A stretch of 13,673 nucleotides of DNA from DATBDM01 sp036269915. GTDB lineage: Bacteria; Actinomycetota; Thermoleophilia; Solirubrobacterales; Solirubrobacteraceae. The DNA lies in the NCBI GenBank assembly GCA_036269915.1, contig DATBDM010000205.1:1-13673 (forward strand), read 5' to 3'. This document shows positions 1 through 6,968 of this stretch, one piece after another (positions within the stretch are counted from its first letter, which is position 1; the number at the start of each line of letters is the position of its first letter). Made by a program: the position numbers and the translations under genes. The notes beneath the pieces are model-generated. The model ran no database searches. It worked only from the letters and a program-made list of their open reading frames with translations, and was not told the DNA's origin.

Positions 1-1449
1 CTGCTCTTCCACTCCTACCTGCGCTTCCCGCGCGGCTTCTTCGACCACCACGCGACGGGCCAGGTCGTCTCGCGCGCGACGAACGACCTCTATCCGATCC
101 GCTACTTCGTCGGCTGGGGCCTCGTGCAGGGCGCGCAGAGCGTGATGATGATCGTCGGCGCCGGCATCGTGCTCGGGCTCGCCGACCCGAAGCTCGCGCT
201 GCTGAGCGCGATCCCGCTGCCGCTGATCGGCATCGTCGCCTGGCACTTCGGCCGGCTCGTCACGCCGATCTCGCGCGAGGTCCAGTCGCGCAAGGGCGAT
301 GTCACGGAGTCCGCCGACGAGGCCGTCGTCGGCATCGAGATGGTGCAGGCCTTCGGCCGCGAGGGCGACGTGCAGGCGCGCTTCGCCGAGCGCGCGGGCG
401 CGGTGCGCGAGGTCGTGCTGCGCCAGGCGCAGGTCGAGTCGCACCACCTGCCCGGCCTGTTCTTCCTGCCGTCGCTGTCGGTCGCCATCGTGCTCGGCCT
501 CGGCGGCCAGCAGGTGATCGACGGCACGCTCTCCTACGGCGAGTTCGCGCTGTTCATCCAGCTGCTGCTGCAGCTCGTGTGGCCGCTCGAGTCGATGGGC
601 TGGATCCTCAACCTCGCCCAGCGCGCGACCGCCTCGGCGGGCCGCGCCTTCGCCTGGATCGAGGGCATCCCCTGCCTGCCCGAGCCCGAGCGGCCACGCG
701 CGCTGCCCGCCGATCGCGGCCTCGGCATCACGCTGCGCGGGGTCCGCTTCGGCTACCCGGGCGGCAGCGAGGTGCTCGCGGGCATCGACCTCGAGGTCGC
801 CCCCGGCGAGATCCTCGCCGTCTGCGGGTCGACCGGCAGCGGCAAGTCGACGCTGCTGCAGCTGCTGCCCCGGTTCTACGACCCCGACGCCGGCTCGGTC
901 GAGGTCGGCGGCATCGACCTGCGCGACGTCCGGCTGTCCGAGGCCCGCGGCGCCGTCGCGGTCGTCACCCAGCGCCCGGTGCTCTTCTCCGACTCGCTGC
1001 GCGCGAACCTCCTCGTCGGCCGCCCCGGCGCGTCGCAGGCCGACCTCGACGCGGCCTGCGAGCTGGCCGGCGTCACCCCGTTCCTCGACGACCTGCCCGA
1101 CGGTCACGAGACGCTGATCGGCGAGCGCGGCGTGAATCTCTCCGGCGGCCAGCGCCAGCGGGTCGCGCTCGCCCGCGCGCTGCTGACCGACGCGCGCGTG
1201 CTCGTGCTCGACGACCCGCTCTCGGCCGTCGACACCACGACCGAGGAGGGCATCGTCGAGCGCCTGCGCGACGCGCTCGCGGGCCGCACCGTGCTGCTCG
1301 CCACCCAGCGGCTGTCGACGCTCGCGCTCGCCGAGCGCGTCGCGGTGCTCGACGAGGGCCGCGTCGCCGAGACGGGCGAGCCGGCCGAGCTGCTCGAGCG
1401 CGGCGAGGCGTTCACCGCCCTGTTCGGGGAGGAGACCCCTGTCCTCTGA
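1..1449 (+). CDS. ABC exporter subunit, degenerate-site half (5' end cut by window edge)
   Basis: This is one half of a type IV (ABCB-like) exporter: a membrane domain fused to a nucleotide-binding domain (NBD), acting in the cytoplasmic membrane. The frame is open from base 1, so the start and the first membrane helices lie outside; 482 residues are present against roughly 580-600 for the family. The NBD shows Walker A (GSTGSGKST, 826-855) and a normal LSGGQ signature (1138-1152). The residue after the Walker B Asp is Asp instead of the catalytic Glu (1213-1215), and the switch His is Gln (1306-1308, ATQRLST). The same two changes occur in TM287-type subunits of heterodimeric exporters, whose degenerate site binds ATP but hardly hydrolyses it. 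The next gene overlaps the end by 11 bases and supplies the complementary half. The substrate cannot be told from sequence; drugs, lipids or peptides are all possible. Confidence 0.93.
   Translation: MLFHSYLRFPRGFFDHHATGQVVSRATNDLYPIRYFVGWGLVQGAQSVMMIVGAGIVLGLADPKLALLSAIPLPLIGIVAWHFGRLVTPISREVQSRKGDVTESADEAVVGIEMVQAFGREGDVQARFAERAGAVREVVLRQAQVESHHLPGLFFLPSLSVAIVLGLGGQQVIDGTLSYGEFALFIQLLLQLVWPLESMGWILNLAQRATASAGRAFAWIEGIPCLPEPERPRALPADRGLGITLRGVRFGYPGGSEVLAGIDLEVAPGEILAVCGSTGSGKSTLLQLLPRFYDPDAGSVEVGGIDLRDVRLSEARGAVAVVTQRPVLFSDSLRANLLVGRPGASQADLDAACELAGVTPFLDDLPDGHETLIGERGVNLSGGQRQRVALARALLTDARVLVLDDPLSAVDTTTEEGIVERLRDALAGRTVLLATQRLSTLALAERVAVLDEGRVAETGEPAELLERGEAFTALFGEETPVL
1428..1432 (+). 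promoter_or_regulatory. Shine-Dalgarno supporting a CTG start at 1439
   Basis: GGAGG lies six bases before CTG at 1439, inside the end of the upstream ABC gene. No ATG, GTG or TTG occurs in frame between here and GTG 1568. That GTG would remove the first membrane helix, so this site is what decides the start I chose. Confidence 0.5.
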
Positions 1450-3118
1450 CGCGCCCAGCGGCCTGCGCCGCCTGCGCCAGCACGCACGGCGCCGCCGCGG
1501 CTGGCTCATCCTGCTCGCGCTCTGCGCGATTGGCGAGGCGTTCGCCCAGAGCGGCTCGTGGCTGCTCGTGCGCCTGGCGATCAACGACGGCATCGTCAAG
1601 GGCGACGAGGGGGTGCTGCGCTGGAGCGTCGTCGCCTACGCGGCCGTCGCCGTCGCCGGCTTCGTGCTGATGGGGATCGTGATCCGCGGGCTGGCCCAGC
1701 TCGGTCAGGAACTGGTGCTCGGGCTGCGCCGCGAGCTGTTCGACCACCTCACCTCGCTGTCGCTGCGCTACTTCTCCGAGCAGCGCGCGGGCTGGATCAT
1801 CGCGCGGCTGACCTCCGACGTCGACGCGATCTCCGACGTCCTCTCGCAGGGCCTGCCAACCCTCGTCACCAACGCGGTCCTGCTGCCCGCCGCGATCACC
1901 GCGCTGTTCATCAACGACTGGCGGCTCGGGTTGATCTCGCTCGTCGTGCTGCCTCCGGCGATCGTGCTCACGCGCTGGTTCCAGCGGCGGTCGTCGGTCG
2001 CGCAGCTCGAGGTGCGCAACCGGATCGGCGCGGTCACCGCGCACCTGGCCGAGTCCGTCGCGGGCATGGCCATCGTCCAGTCCTTCCGGCGCGAGCGCGG
2101 CTTCGGGGCCCGCTTCGACTCGCTCAACGACGACAACCGGGCCGCGAACTTCACGGCGCAGCGGATCTCCTCGCTGTTCTTCCCGTCGATCGAGTTCCTC
2201 GGAGTGATCGCGACGATCGCGGTGCTCGCGCTCGGCTCGGGCCTGCTGCCGACGACCGAGATCGGCACGCTCGCCGCCGCCTACTTCCTGCTCGGGCTCG
2301 TCTTCCAGCCGCTGCAGGAGCTCTCCGACGTCTACGGGCAGCTGCAATCGGCCAGCGCCGCGATGATCAAGATCAGCGCCGTGCTCGACGCGGAGCCGGA
2401 CATCGAGTCCCCGGCGCATCCGCGCGACCCCGGCCGCATCGACGGCGACGTCGTCTTCGACGGCGTGCGCTTCGCCTATGGCTCCAACGAGGTCGTGCAC
2501 GGGATCGACCTGGTCATCCCCGCGGGCACCTGCACCGCGCTGATCGGCGAGTCCGGGGGCGGCAAGTCGACGATGGCCAAGCTGCTCGCGCGCTTCTACG
2601 ACCCGACCCACGGCGCCGTCCGCGTCGACGGCGTCGATCTGCGCGAGCTCGACCTGCACCGCTACCGCCGCCAGCTCGGCGTCGTCCTGCAGGACCCCTT
2701 CCTGTTCACCGGCACGATCGCCGACAACATCCGCTTCGCGCGCCCGGACGCGAGCGACGAGGACGTCCGCGAGACCGCGGCGATGCTCGGGCTCGACCGC
2801 CTCGCGCGCCGCTTCGCCGAGGGCCTGGACCATCCCGTGCACGAGGGCGGCTCGGGGCTCTCGGCGGGTGAGCGCCAGCTCATCTCGATCGCCCGCGCGC
2901 TGCTCGCCGACCCGCGCATCCTGATCCTCGACGAGGCGACGTCGAACATCGACCGGCCGACCGAGCTGTTGATCGAGCGCGCGCTCGACCGCCTGCTGGC
3001 CGGCCGCACGTCGCTGATCATCGCCCACCGGCTCTCGACCGTCGCCCGCGCCGACGAGCTCGTCGTGATCGACCACGGCCGGATCGCCGACCGCGGCGGG
3101 GAGGCGGCGGTAGCCTGA
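1439..3118 (+). CDS. ABC exporter subunit, catalytic half
   Basis: This is the partner half-transporter of the preceding gene: six-helix membrane domain, then NBD, about 559 residues from the CTG start. Walker A is GESGGGKST (residues 370-378). Walker B ends in Asp-Glu with an intact catalytic Glu499, and the switch His530 is present (IAHRLST). The signature is LSAGE (474-478) instead of LSGGQ. In a heterodimer this altered signature faces the upstream subunit's nucleotide site, which is the one lacking Glu and His. All the damage therefore falls on one of the two ATP sites, as in TM288. The start is uncertain: CTG 1439 has a good GGAGG and keeps an Arg-rich N-terminus before helix 1, whereas the first conventional start (GTG 1568) would cut into helix 1. 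The overlap with the upstream gene implies translational coupling and equal amounts of the two subunits. Confidence 0.9.
   Translation: MSSDAPSGLRRLRQHARRRRGWLILLALCAIGEAFAQSGSWLLVRLAINDGIVKGDEGVLRWSVVAYAAVAVAGFVLMGIVIRGLAQLGQELVLGLRRELFDHLTSLSLRYFSEQRAGWIIARLTSDVDAISDVLSQGLPTLVTNAVLLPAAITALFINDWRLGLISLVVLPPAIVLTRWFQRRSSVAQLEVRNRIGAVTAHLAESVAGMAIVQSFRRERGFGARFDSLNDDNRAANFTAQRISSLFFPSIEFLGVIATIAVLALGSGLLPTTEIGTLAAAYFLLGLVFQPLQELSDVYGQLQSASAAMIKISAVLDAEPDIESPAHPRDPGRIDGDVVFDGVRFAYGSNEVVHGIDLVIPAGTCTALIGESGGGKSTMAKLLARFYDPTHGAVRVDGVDLRELDLHRYRRQLGVVLQDPFLFTGTIADNIRFARPDASDEDVRETAAMLGLDRLARRFAEGLDHPVHEGGSGLSAGERQLISIARALLADPRILILDEATSNIDRPTELLIERALDRLLAGRTSLIIAHRLSTVARADELVVIDHGRIADRGGEAAVA
3111..3116 (+). 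promoter_or_regulatory. Candidate -10 box for a leaderless transcript of the VOC gene
   Basis: TAGCCT lies six bases before ATG 3123 and overlaps the TGA stop of the ABC gene. Actinobacterial leaderless genes typically carry TANNNT at this distance, so that transcription begins at the start codon. No Shine-Dalgarno sits at a workable distance (the nearest purine run is about 18 bases upstream). I see no clear -35 box. Confidence 0.5.
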
Positions 3119-3122
3119 GCCG

Positions 3123-3548
3123 ATGGAGCCTCGCGTCAGCCTCGTCACGCTCGGCGTCGCCGACCTGGCGCGGGCCAAGGCGTTCTACGCGGCGCTCGGC
3201 TGGGAGGGCACGGAGGTACAGGAGACGGTCTTCGTCCAGGCGGGTCCGCTGGCCGTCGTGCTGTGGGGCCGCGCCAAGCTCGCCGAGGACTGCGGGATCG
3301 AGGACGACGGCGGCAGCTTCGGCGGCATGGCGCTCGCGCAGAACGTGCGCTCGCGGGACGAGGTCGACGCGATCGTCGCCGCGGCCGCAGCGGCCGGCGC
3401 GACCGTGACGCGACCGCCGTCCGAGACGTTCTACGGCGGCTACGCCGGCGTCTTCCGCGACCCCGACGGACACGTGTGGGAGATCGCGCACAACCCGGGC
3501 TTCACCCTCGCGGAGGACGACGCCCTGGTCCTCCCCGACTTCGGCTAG
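3123..3548 (+). CDS. VOC (glyoxalase/bleomycin-resistance fold) family protein
   Basis: A 141-residue protein, the usual size for a single VOC protein of two beta-alpha-beta-beta-beta modules. Module one begins near LVTLGVADLARAKAFYAALGW (residues 7-27). Module two ends with the typical VFRDPDGHVWEIAHNP (110-125), in which Glu120 is at a normal metal-ligand position. The usual first-strand ligand (often His) is Thr9 here, so metal binding is uncertain. The family includes glyoxalase I, ring-cleaving dioxygenases and antibiotic-binding proteins, and nothing here identifies the substrate. It is likely cytoplasmic, with no signal peptide. The gene starts four bases after the ABC stop, but the TAGCCT element before it suggests its own promoter. 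The next gene follows after three bases. Confidence 0.88.
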   Translation: MEPRVSLVTLGVADLARAKAFYAALGWEGTEVQETVFVQAGPLAVVLWGRAKLAEDCGIEDDGGSFGGMALAQNVRSRDEVDAIVAAAAAAGATVTRPPSETFYGGYAGVFRDPDGHVWEIAHNPGFTLAEDDALVLPDFG

Positions 3549-3551
3549 CCC

Positions 3552-4454
3552 ATGTCGGTCGTCACGATCGCGCCGCTGCAGCTGGTGGGACCGGCCGTCG
3601 CGACCTGGGGCTACTGGCGCCGGGCGCGGACGCTGTCCGAGCGCGGCGCGCCGGTGCCGGCCTGGCGGCAGTGGTGCTGGTACTCCGGCGTGGCGCTGAT
3701 CGTCGTCACGCTCAGCTCGCCGATCGCGATCATCAGCGACGAGCTCTTCGCGATCCACATGGTCGAGCACCTGCTGATCGCCGACCTCGGCGCCCTGCTG
3801 CTGGTGCTCGGGCTCACCGGGCCGATGCTCGCTCCCGTGCTGCGGGTGCGCGAGCTGCGCTGGCTGCGCGCGCTGGCCCACCCCGCAGTGGCGCTGCCGC
3901 TGTGGGCGATCGACTTCTACCTCTGGCACCTGCCGGCGCTCTACCAGGCGACGCTGACCAACGACTGGGTGCACGCGCTCGAGCACCTGCTGTTCCTGGC
4001 CTGCGGGATGGCGATCTGGATGGCCCTGCTCGGACCGCTGCCCAAGCCGGCCTGGTTCGGCAACCTGGCGAAGATCGTCTACATCGTGCTCGTGCGGCTG
4101 ATCGAGTCGGTGCTGGCCAACGTGCTGCTGTGGTCGGGGACCGTGCTCTATCCCCAGTACGCGGCCGGCGAGCGCAAGTGGGGCGTGACCGCGCTGCAGG
4201 ACCAGACCGCGGCGGGCGCGATCATGATGATCGAGGGCTCGATCGTCACGATCGTCCTCTTCGGCTGGTTGTTCCTGCGCGCCGCGCAGGAGAGCGAGGA
4301 GCGCGACGGGCTGCGCGAGCTGGCGGCGTCGCACGGCGTGGAGCTCGACGAGCGGCGGGCCGCCCGTGCGGTCGCCGCCGGCCGCGGCGACGCGCTGCGC
4401 GAGCGGATCCTCGCCCAGGCGGGGGCGGAGCCGCCGGCGCCGCGTGCCGAATAG
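3552..4454 (+). CDS. ctaG: CtaG-type (caa3_CtaG) cytochrome c oxidase assembly membrane protein
   Basis: A 300-residue integral membrane protein with about seven hydrophobic segments. The conserved His pairs and motifs of the caa3_CtaG family are visible: HMVEH (69-73), WHLPALY (125-131), HALEH (141-145) and DQTAAGAIMMIEG (217-229). Family members are needed for copper insertion or assembly of haem-copper oxidases, probably with the histidines as metal ligands. This is the Bacillus-type CtaG, not the Cox11-type protein that shares the symbol. Residues after about 246 form a charged, probably cytoplasmic tail. No oxidase genes lie in the window. ATG 3552 follows the VOC stop by three bases with no Shine-Dalgarno, so it is probably translated by re-initiation on the VOC mRNA. 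Confidence 0.9.
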   Translation: MSVVTIAPLQLVGPAVATWGYWRRARTLSERGAPVPAWRQWCWYSGVALIVVTLSSPIAIISDELFAIHMVEHLLIADLGALLLVLGLTGPMLAPVLRVRELRWLRALAHPAVALPLWAIDFYLWHLPALYQATLTNDWVHALEHLLFLACGMAIWMALLGPLPKPAWFGNLAKIVYIVLVRLIESVLANVLLWSGTVLYPQYAAGERKWGVTALQDQTAAGAIMMIEGSIVTIVLFGWLFLRAAQESEERDGLRELAASHGVELDERRAARAVAAGRGDALRERILAQAGAEPPAPRAE

Positions 4455-4457
4455 CCT
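4452..4457 (+). promoter_or_regulatory. Candidate -10 box for a leaderless transcript of the SDR gene
   Basis: TAGCCT, identical to the element before the VOC gene, lies seven bases before ATG 4465. Its TAG is also the stop codon of ctaG. No Shine-Dalgarno precedes the ATG and no convincing -35 box is visible. Confidence 0.5.
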
Positions 4458-4464
4458 GCCGCCG

Positions 4465-5319
4465 ATGACGACGAGCCTCGCCGCCAAGACCCTGTTCATC
4501 TCGGGCGCGAGCCGGGGCATCGGCCTCGCGATCGCGCTGACCGTCGCCCGGGACGGGGGCAACGTGGCGCTGATCGCCAAGACCGCCGAGCCGCATCCCA
4601 AGCTCGAGGGCACGATCTACACCGCCGCCGAGGCGATCGAGGCCGCGGGCGGGACGGCACTGCCGATCGTCGGCGACATCCGCGACGGCGAGCAGGTCGA
4701 GGCGGCGGTCGCGCAGGCGGTCGAGCGCTTCGGCGGGATCGACCTGTGCGTCAACAACGCGAGCGCGATCAACCTCGGCGGGGTCGAGGACGTCGACCTC
4801 AAGCGCTTCGACCTGATGCAGGACATCAACGTCCGCGGCACCTACGCGGTCTCGCGCGCGTGCGTGCCGCACCTGCGCGGGCGCGAGAACCCGCACATCC
4901 TCACGCTCTCGCCGCCGATTAGCCTCGAGCCGAAGTGGCTCTCCCCCTTCACGGCCTACGCGATGGCCAAGTACGGCATGACGCTGTGCGCACTCGGGCT
5001 CGCGGAGCAGCTGCGCGAGGCCGGCATCGCCTCCAACGCCCTCTGGCCGCGCACGCTGATCGCCACCGCCGCGGTCCAGAACCTGCTCGGCGGCGACGAG
5101 GCGATGCGCCGCGCCCGCACGCCCGAGCTCTACGCCGACGCGGCGTACCGCGTGCTGACGTCCCCCAGCCGCGAGCTCACCGGGCGCGCGCTGCTGTGCG
5201 AGGACGTCCTCGTCGAGGCCGGCGTCACCGACCTGTCGGGCTACTCGGCGGCCGGCGCCGACGCCGATCTGCAGGTCGACCTCTTCGTCGACGAGGTCGA
5301 CCCGCCGGGGCTGCGCTAG
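4465..5319 (+). CDS. HSDL2-like NAD(P)-dependent short-chain dehydrogenase/reductase
   Basis: A 284-residue Rossmann-fold SDR. The cofactor loop is SGASRGIG (13-20), the structural motif NNAS (97-100), the catalytic Asn122 (DINVRGTY), and the active-site pair Y165xxxK169 in TAYAMAKYG. The serine of the tetrad is likely in TLSPPIS (147-153). The long insert after strand two (KTAEPHPKLEGTIYTAAE, 39-56) and the ALWPRTLIATAAVQNLLGG stretch are hallmarks of the subgroup resembling human HSDL2. It lacks HSDL2's C-terminal sterol-carrier domain, as bacterial members usually do. The physiological substrate is unknown; fatty-acyl or alcohol/ketone metabolism is a guess. The ATG was chosen because of the TAGCCT element and because residue 8 begins the first strand. 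The stop shares a CTAG with the stop of the convergent FAD gene. Confidence 0.92.
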   Translation: MTTSLAAKTLFISGASRGIGLAIALTVARDGGNVALIAKTAEPHPKLEGTIYTAAEAIEAAGGTALPIVGDIRDGEQVEAAVAQAVERFGGIDLCVNNASAINLGGVEDVDLKRFDLMQDINVRGTYAVSRACVPHLRGRENPHILTLSPPISLEPKWLSPFTAYAMAKYGMTLCALGLAEQLREAGIASNALWPRTLIATAAVQNLLGGDEAMRRARTPELYADAAYRVLTSPSRELTGRALLCEDVLVEAGVTDLSGYSAAGADADLQVDLFVDEVDPPGLR

Positions 5320-6905
5320 CGGGCCGGCGCCCTGATCTCCTCCCGCCAGCGCAGCTCCACCCCCGCGGCGACCAGCCGCGCCTGCAGCTCGGCCGTCAGC
5401 TCCGCGCTCGCTGTCACCGCGTGCGGGGTCGTCGACCGTGAGGCGCAGAGCGCGACGAGGTGGCCGGCGGCCTCGCCCGCGTTCCACTCGACCGGATGGA
5501 CGCGGTAGGCGCCGTTGGTGATGTGCGTCGTCCCGATCGCCTTGCCCGCCGCGACGAGGTTCTCGACGCGCTCGGGGACGAGCGCGCCCAGGGGGATCTG
5601 GAAGGGGCAGCAGGCGACGTCGAGGTAGCCGTCGCCGCCCGTCGACGGATGCAGGTCGATCCGGTAGGCGCCGATCCCGACCGAGTCGGGGTACTCGACC
5701 GCCCCGTGGTCGCCGCGCACCGCGAGCGCCACGTCCTGCTCGCGCACCGTCCTCAGCGCACGCAGGCGGCGCGACTCGCGGATGTACGGGTGCAGCGCGA
5801 GCCCGTCCGGCGCGCCGCCCATCACGTCACCGCGCAGGCGCAGCCCGGGCCATCCTGCCTCGGTCTGCATCCAGTGCAGGAAGCTCAGGCTCAGCTGCCG
5901 CGCGTCGGCCGCGGCCGGCCCGCCGCCGTCGAGCACCACCGCGTCGGCGAAGTCGATCTGCGGCCAGTTGACCGTCGTGATGTCGCTGGGGTAGGCGCCC
6001 GGCGCGAACAGCCGCCGCGCCGCGATGCGGCGGAAGCGCCACAGGTCGCGATCGAGGCTCGGATCGTCGAAGTCCGGCCCTGTCCGCAGCGGGTCGTCGT
6101 CCGGGTTGGGCTCCAGGCGCCGCTCCACCGGCCGGTTGGTCCGCGGGTCGGGCGCCGTCCACGAGAAGCGCGGCGCGAACCGCTCGTAGCCGTCGGGCCG
6201 GTCGATCGTGTGGTCCTCCCCGTCGAGGTGCTCGAGTGCGAAGCAGACCGAGACCGGCTGGAGGTTGCCCGGCTGCGCCCGCTCCGGCGCGTGCGGCTCG
6301 CCGGTCGACTTGCGCGACTCGGAGCCGGTCACGTGCTCGACCCTCGCGAGCGCCAGCAGCGACCCGGTCTCGGTCGCCTCCACGACCCAATCGGCCGCGA
6401 CGGTCACGACGTCGCCGGAGGTGCGATCGCGCAGCTCGACCGCTGCCACCCGGTCGCGGTCGACCACGGCGGCGACCGGCTCGTGGCGCAGCAGCAGCTT
6501 CAGCCGCCCGGCCGCGAGCGCGGGCGCGAGCATCGACGCCAGCACCGCCACCGCGACGGGCGGCTCGTGGCCGAGCCGCGAGACGAAGCACGCGCCCGGG
6601 TTGAGCGCGGAGGCCATCCGCGCGTCGAGCGTCAACGGGAACAGCGACCGGTAGTGCGCGCGGATCCCGTCGCGCAGGCGGCGGTAGCTCGCCGTGCAGC
6701 CGAGCCGCTCGATCCACGGATGCTCGTCCGGCGGCACGCCCTGGCTCGTGAGCTGGCCGCCGATCCAGGCCGTCGGCTCGGCGAGCACCACATCCAGCCC
6801 CGAGTCGGCGAGCGCGAGCGCGGCGGCCACCCCGCCGACGCCGCCGCCGGCGACGAGGACGTCGGCGCGCCGCTCGGCCGTGGCGTTCAGCCCGTCCGCT
6901 CCCAC
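5316..6905 (-). CDS. FAD-dependent oxidoreductase (FAD_oxidored-like family)
   Basis: A 529-residue flavoprotein with an N-terminal dinucleotide-binding fold: GGGVGG (20-25), Glu43 at the end of strand two for the FAD ribose, and GGQLTSQG (49-56) as in this family. Near the C-terminus, GKAIGTTHITNGAYRVHPVEWNAGEAAGH is spread over the usual FAD-closing element. There is no signal peptide. Homologues are annotated only as FAD-dependent oxidoreductases, often near carbohydrate genes, so the substrate is unknown. I chose GTG 6905, about 14 residues before the first strand. The open frame continues to 7052, but that would run into the divergent cysNC gene and add a low-complexity tail. A CATGGT hexamer six bases upstream could be the -10 box of a leaderless message. 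Confidence 0.88.
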   Translation of the reverse strand: MGADGLNATAERRADVLVAGGGVGGVAAALALADSGLDVVLAEPTAWIGGQLTSQGVPPDEHPWIERLGCTASYRRLRDGIRAHYRSLFPLTLDARMASALNPGACFVSRLGHEPPVAVAVLASMLAPALAAGRLKLLLRHEPVAAVVDRDRVAAVELRDRTSGDVVTVAADWVVEATETGSLLALARVEHVTGSESRKSTGEPHAPERAQPGNLQPVSVCFALEHLDGEDHTIDRPDGYERFAPRFSWTAPDPRTNRPVERRLEPNPDDDPLRTGPDFDDPSLDRDLWRFRRIAARRLFAPGAYPSDITTVNWPQIDFADAVVLDGGGPAAADARQLSLSFLHWMQTEAGWPGLRLRGDVMGGAPDGLALHPYIRESRRLRALRTVREQDVALAVRGDHGAVEYPDSVGIGAYRIDLHPSTGGDGYLDVACCPFQIPLGALVPERVENLVAAGKAIGTTHITNGAYRVHPVEWNAGEAAGHLVALCASRSTTPHAVTASAELTAELQARLVAAGVELRWREEIRAPAR

Positions 6906-6911
6906 AGTGCG

Positions 6912-6917
6912 ACCATG
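6912..6917 (-). promoter_or_regulatory. Weak candidate -10 box for the FAD oxidoreductase gene
   Basis: On the minus strand CATGGT lies six bases before GTG 6905. It fits the looser NANNNT pattern but not the YAGNNT form of the others, so support is weak. It sits in the short divergent region shared with cysNC. Confidence 0.25.
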
Positions 6918-6962
6918 CCCGCCGGGCCGTGCCGCTGAACCGGAGGCGCGGCGCGCGTCTGC

Positions 6963-6968
6963 CAGGAT
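6963..6968 (+). promoter_or_regulatory. Candidate -10 box for cysNC, implying GTG 6976 as start
   Basis: CAGGAT lies seven bases before GTG 6976. If this is the -10 box of a leaderless message, translation begins at GTG 6976 and not at ATG 6967, which overlaps the box. The nearest purine run, GGAGG at 6942-6946, is too far to serve ATG 6967. Confidence 0.35.

Noticed and set aside
3098..3105. Purine run GGGGAGG as Shine-Dalgarno for the VOC gene
   Set aside because: It is about 18 bases from ATG 3123, too far for normal initiation, and it is inside the ABC coding sequence.
1412..3178. A 588-codon minus-strand open frame opposite the second ABC gene, and similar long ones at 3018-4613, 4246-5487, 8702-10441 and 10158-11447
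   Set aside because: All are shadows of well-supported plus-strand genes, with biased composition and no domain motifs.
4366..4464. Upstream extension of the SDR gene into ctaG
   Set aside because: The extra residues are Arg-rich and translate the ctaG tail in another frame; ATG 4465 places the first Rossmann strand at the usual distance.
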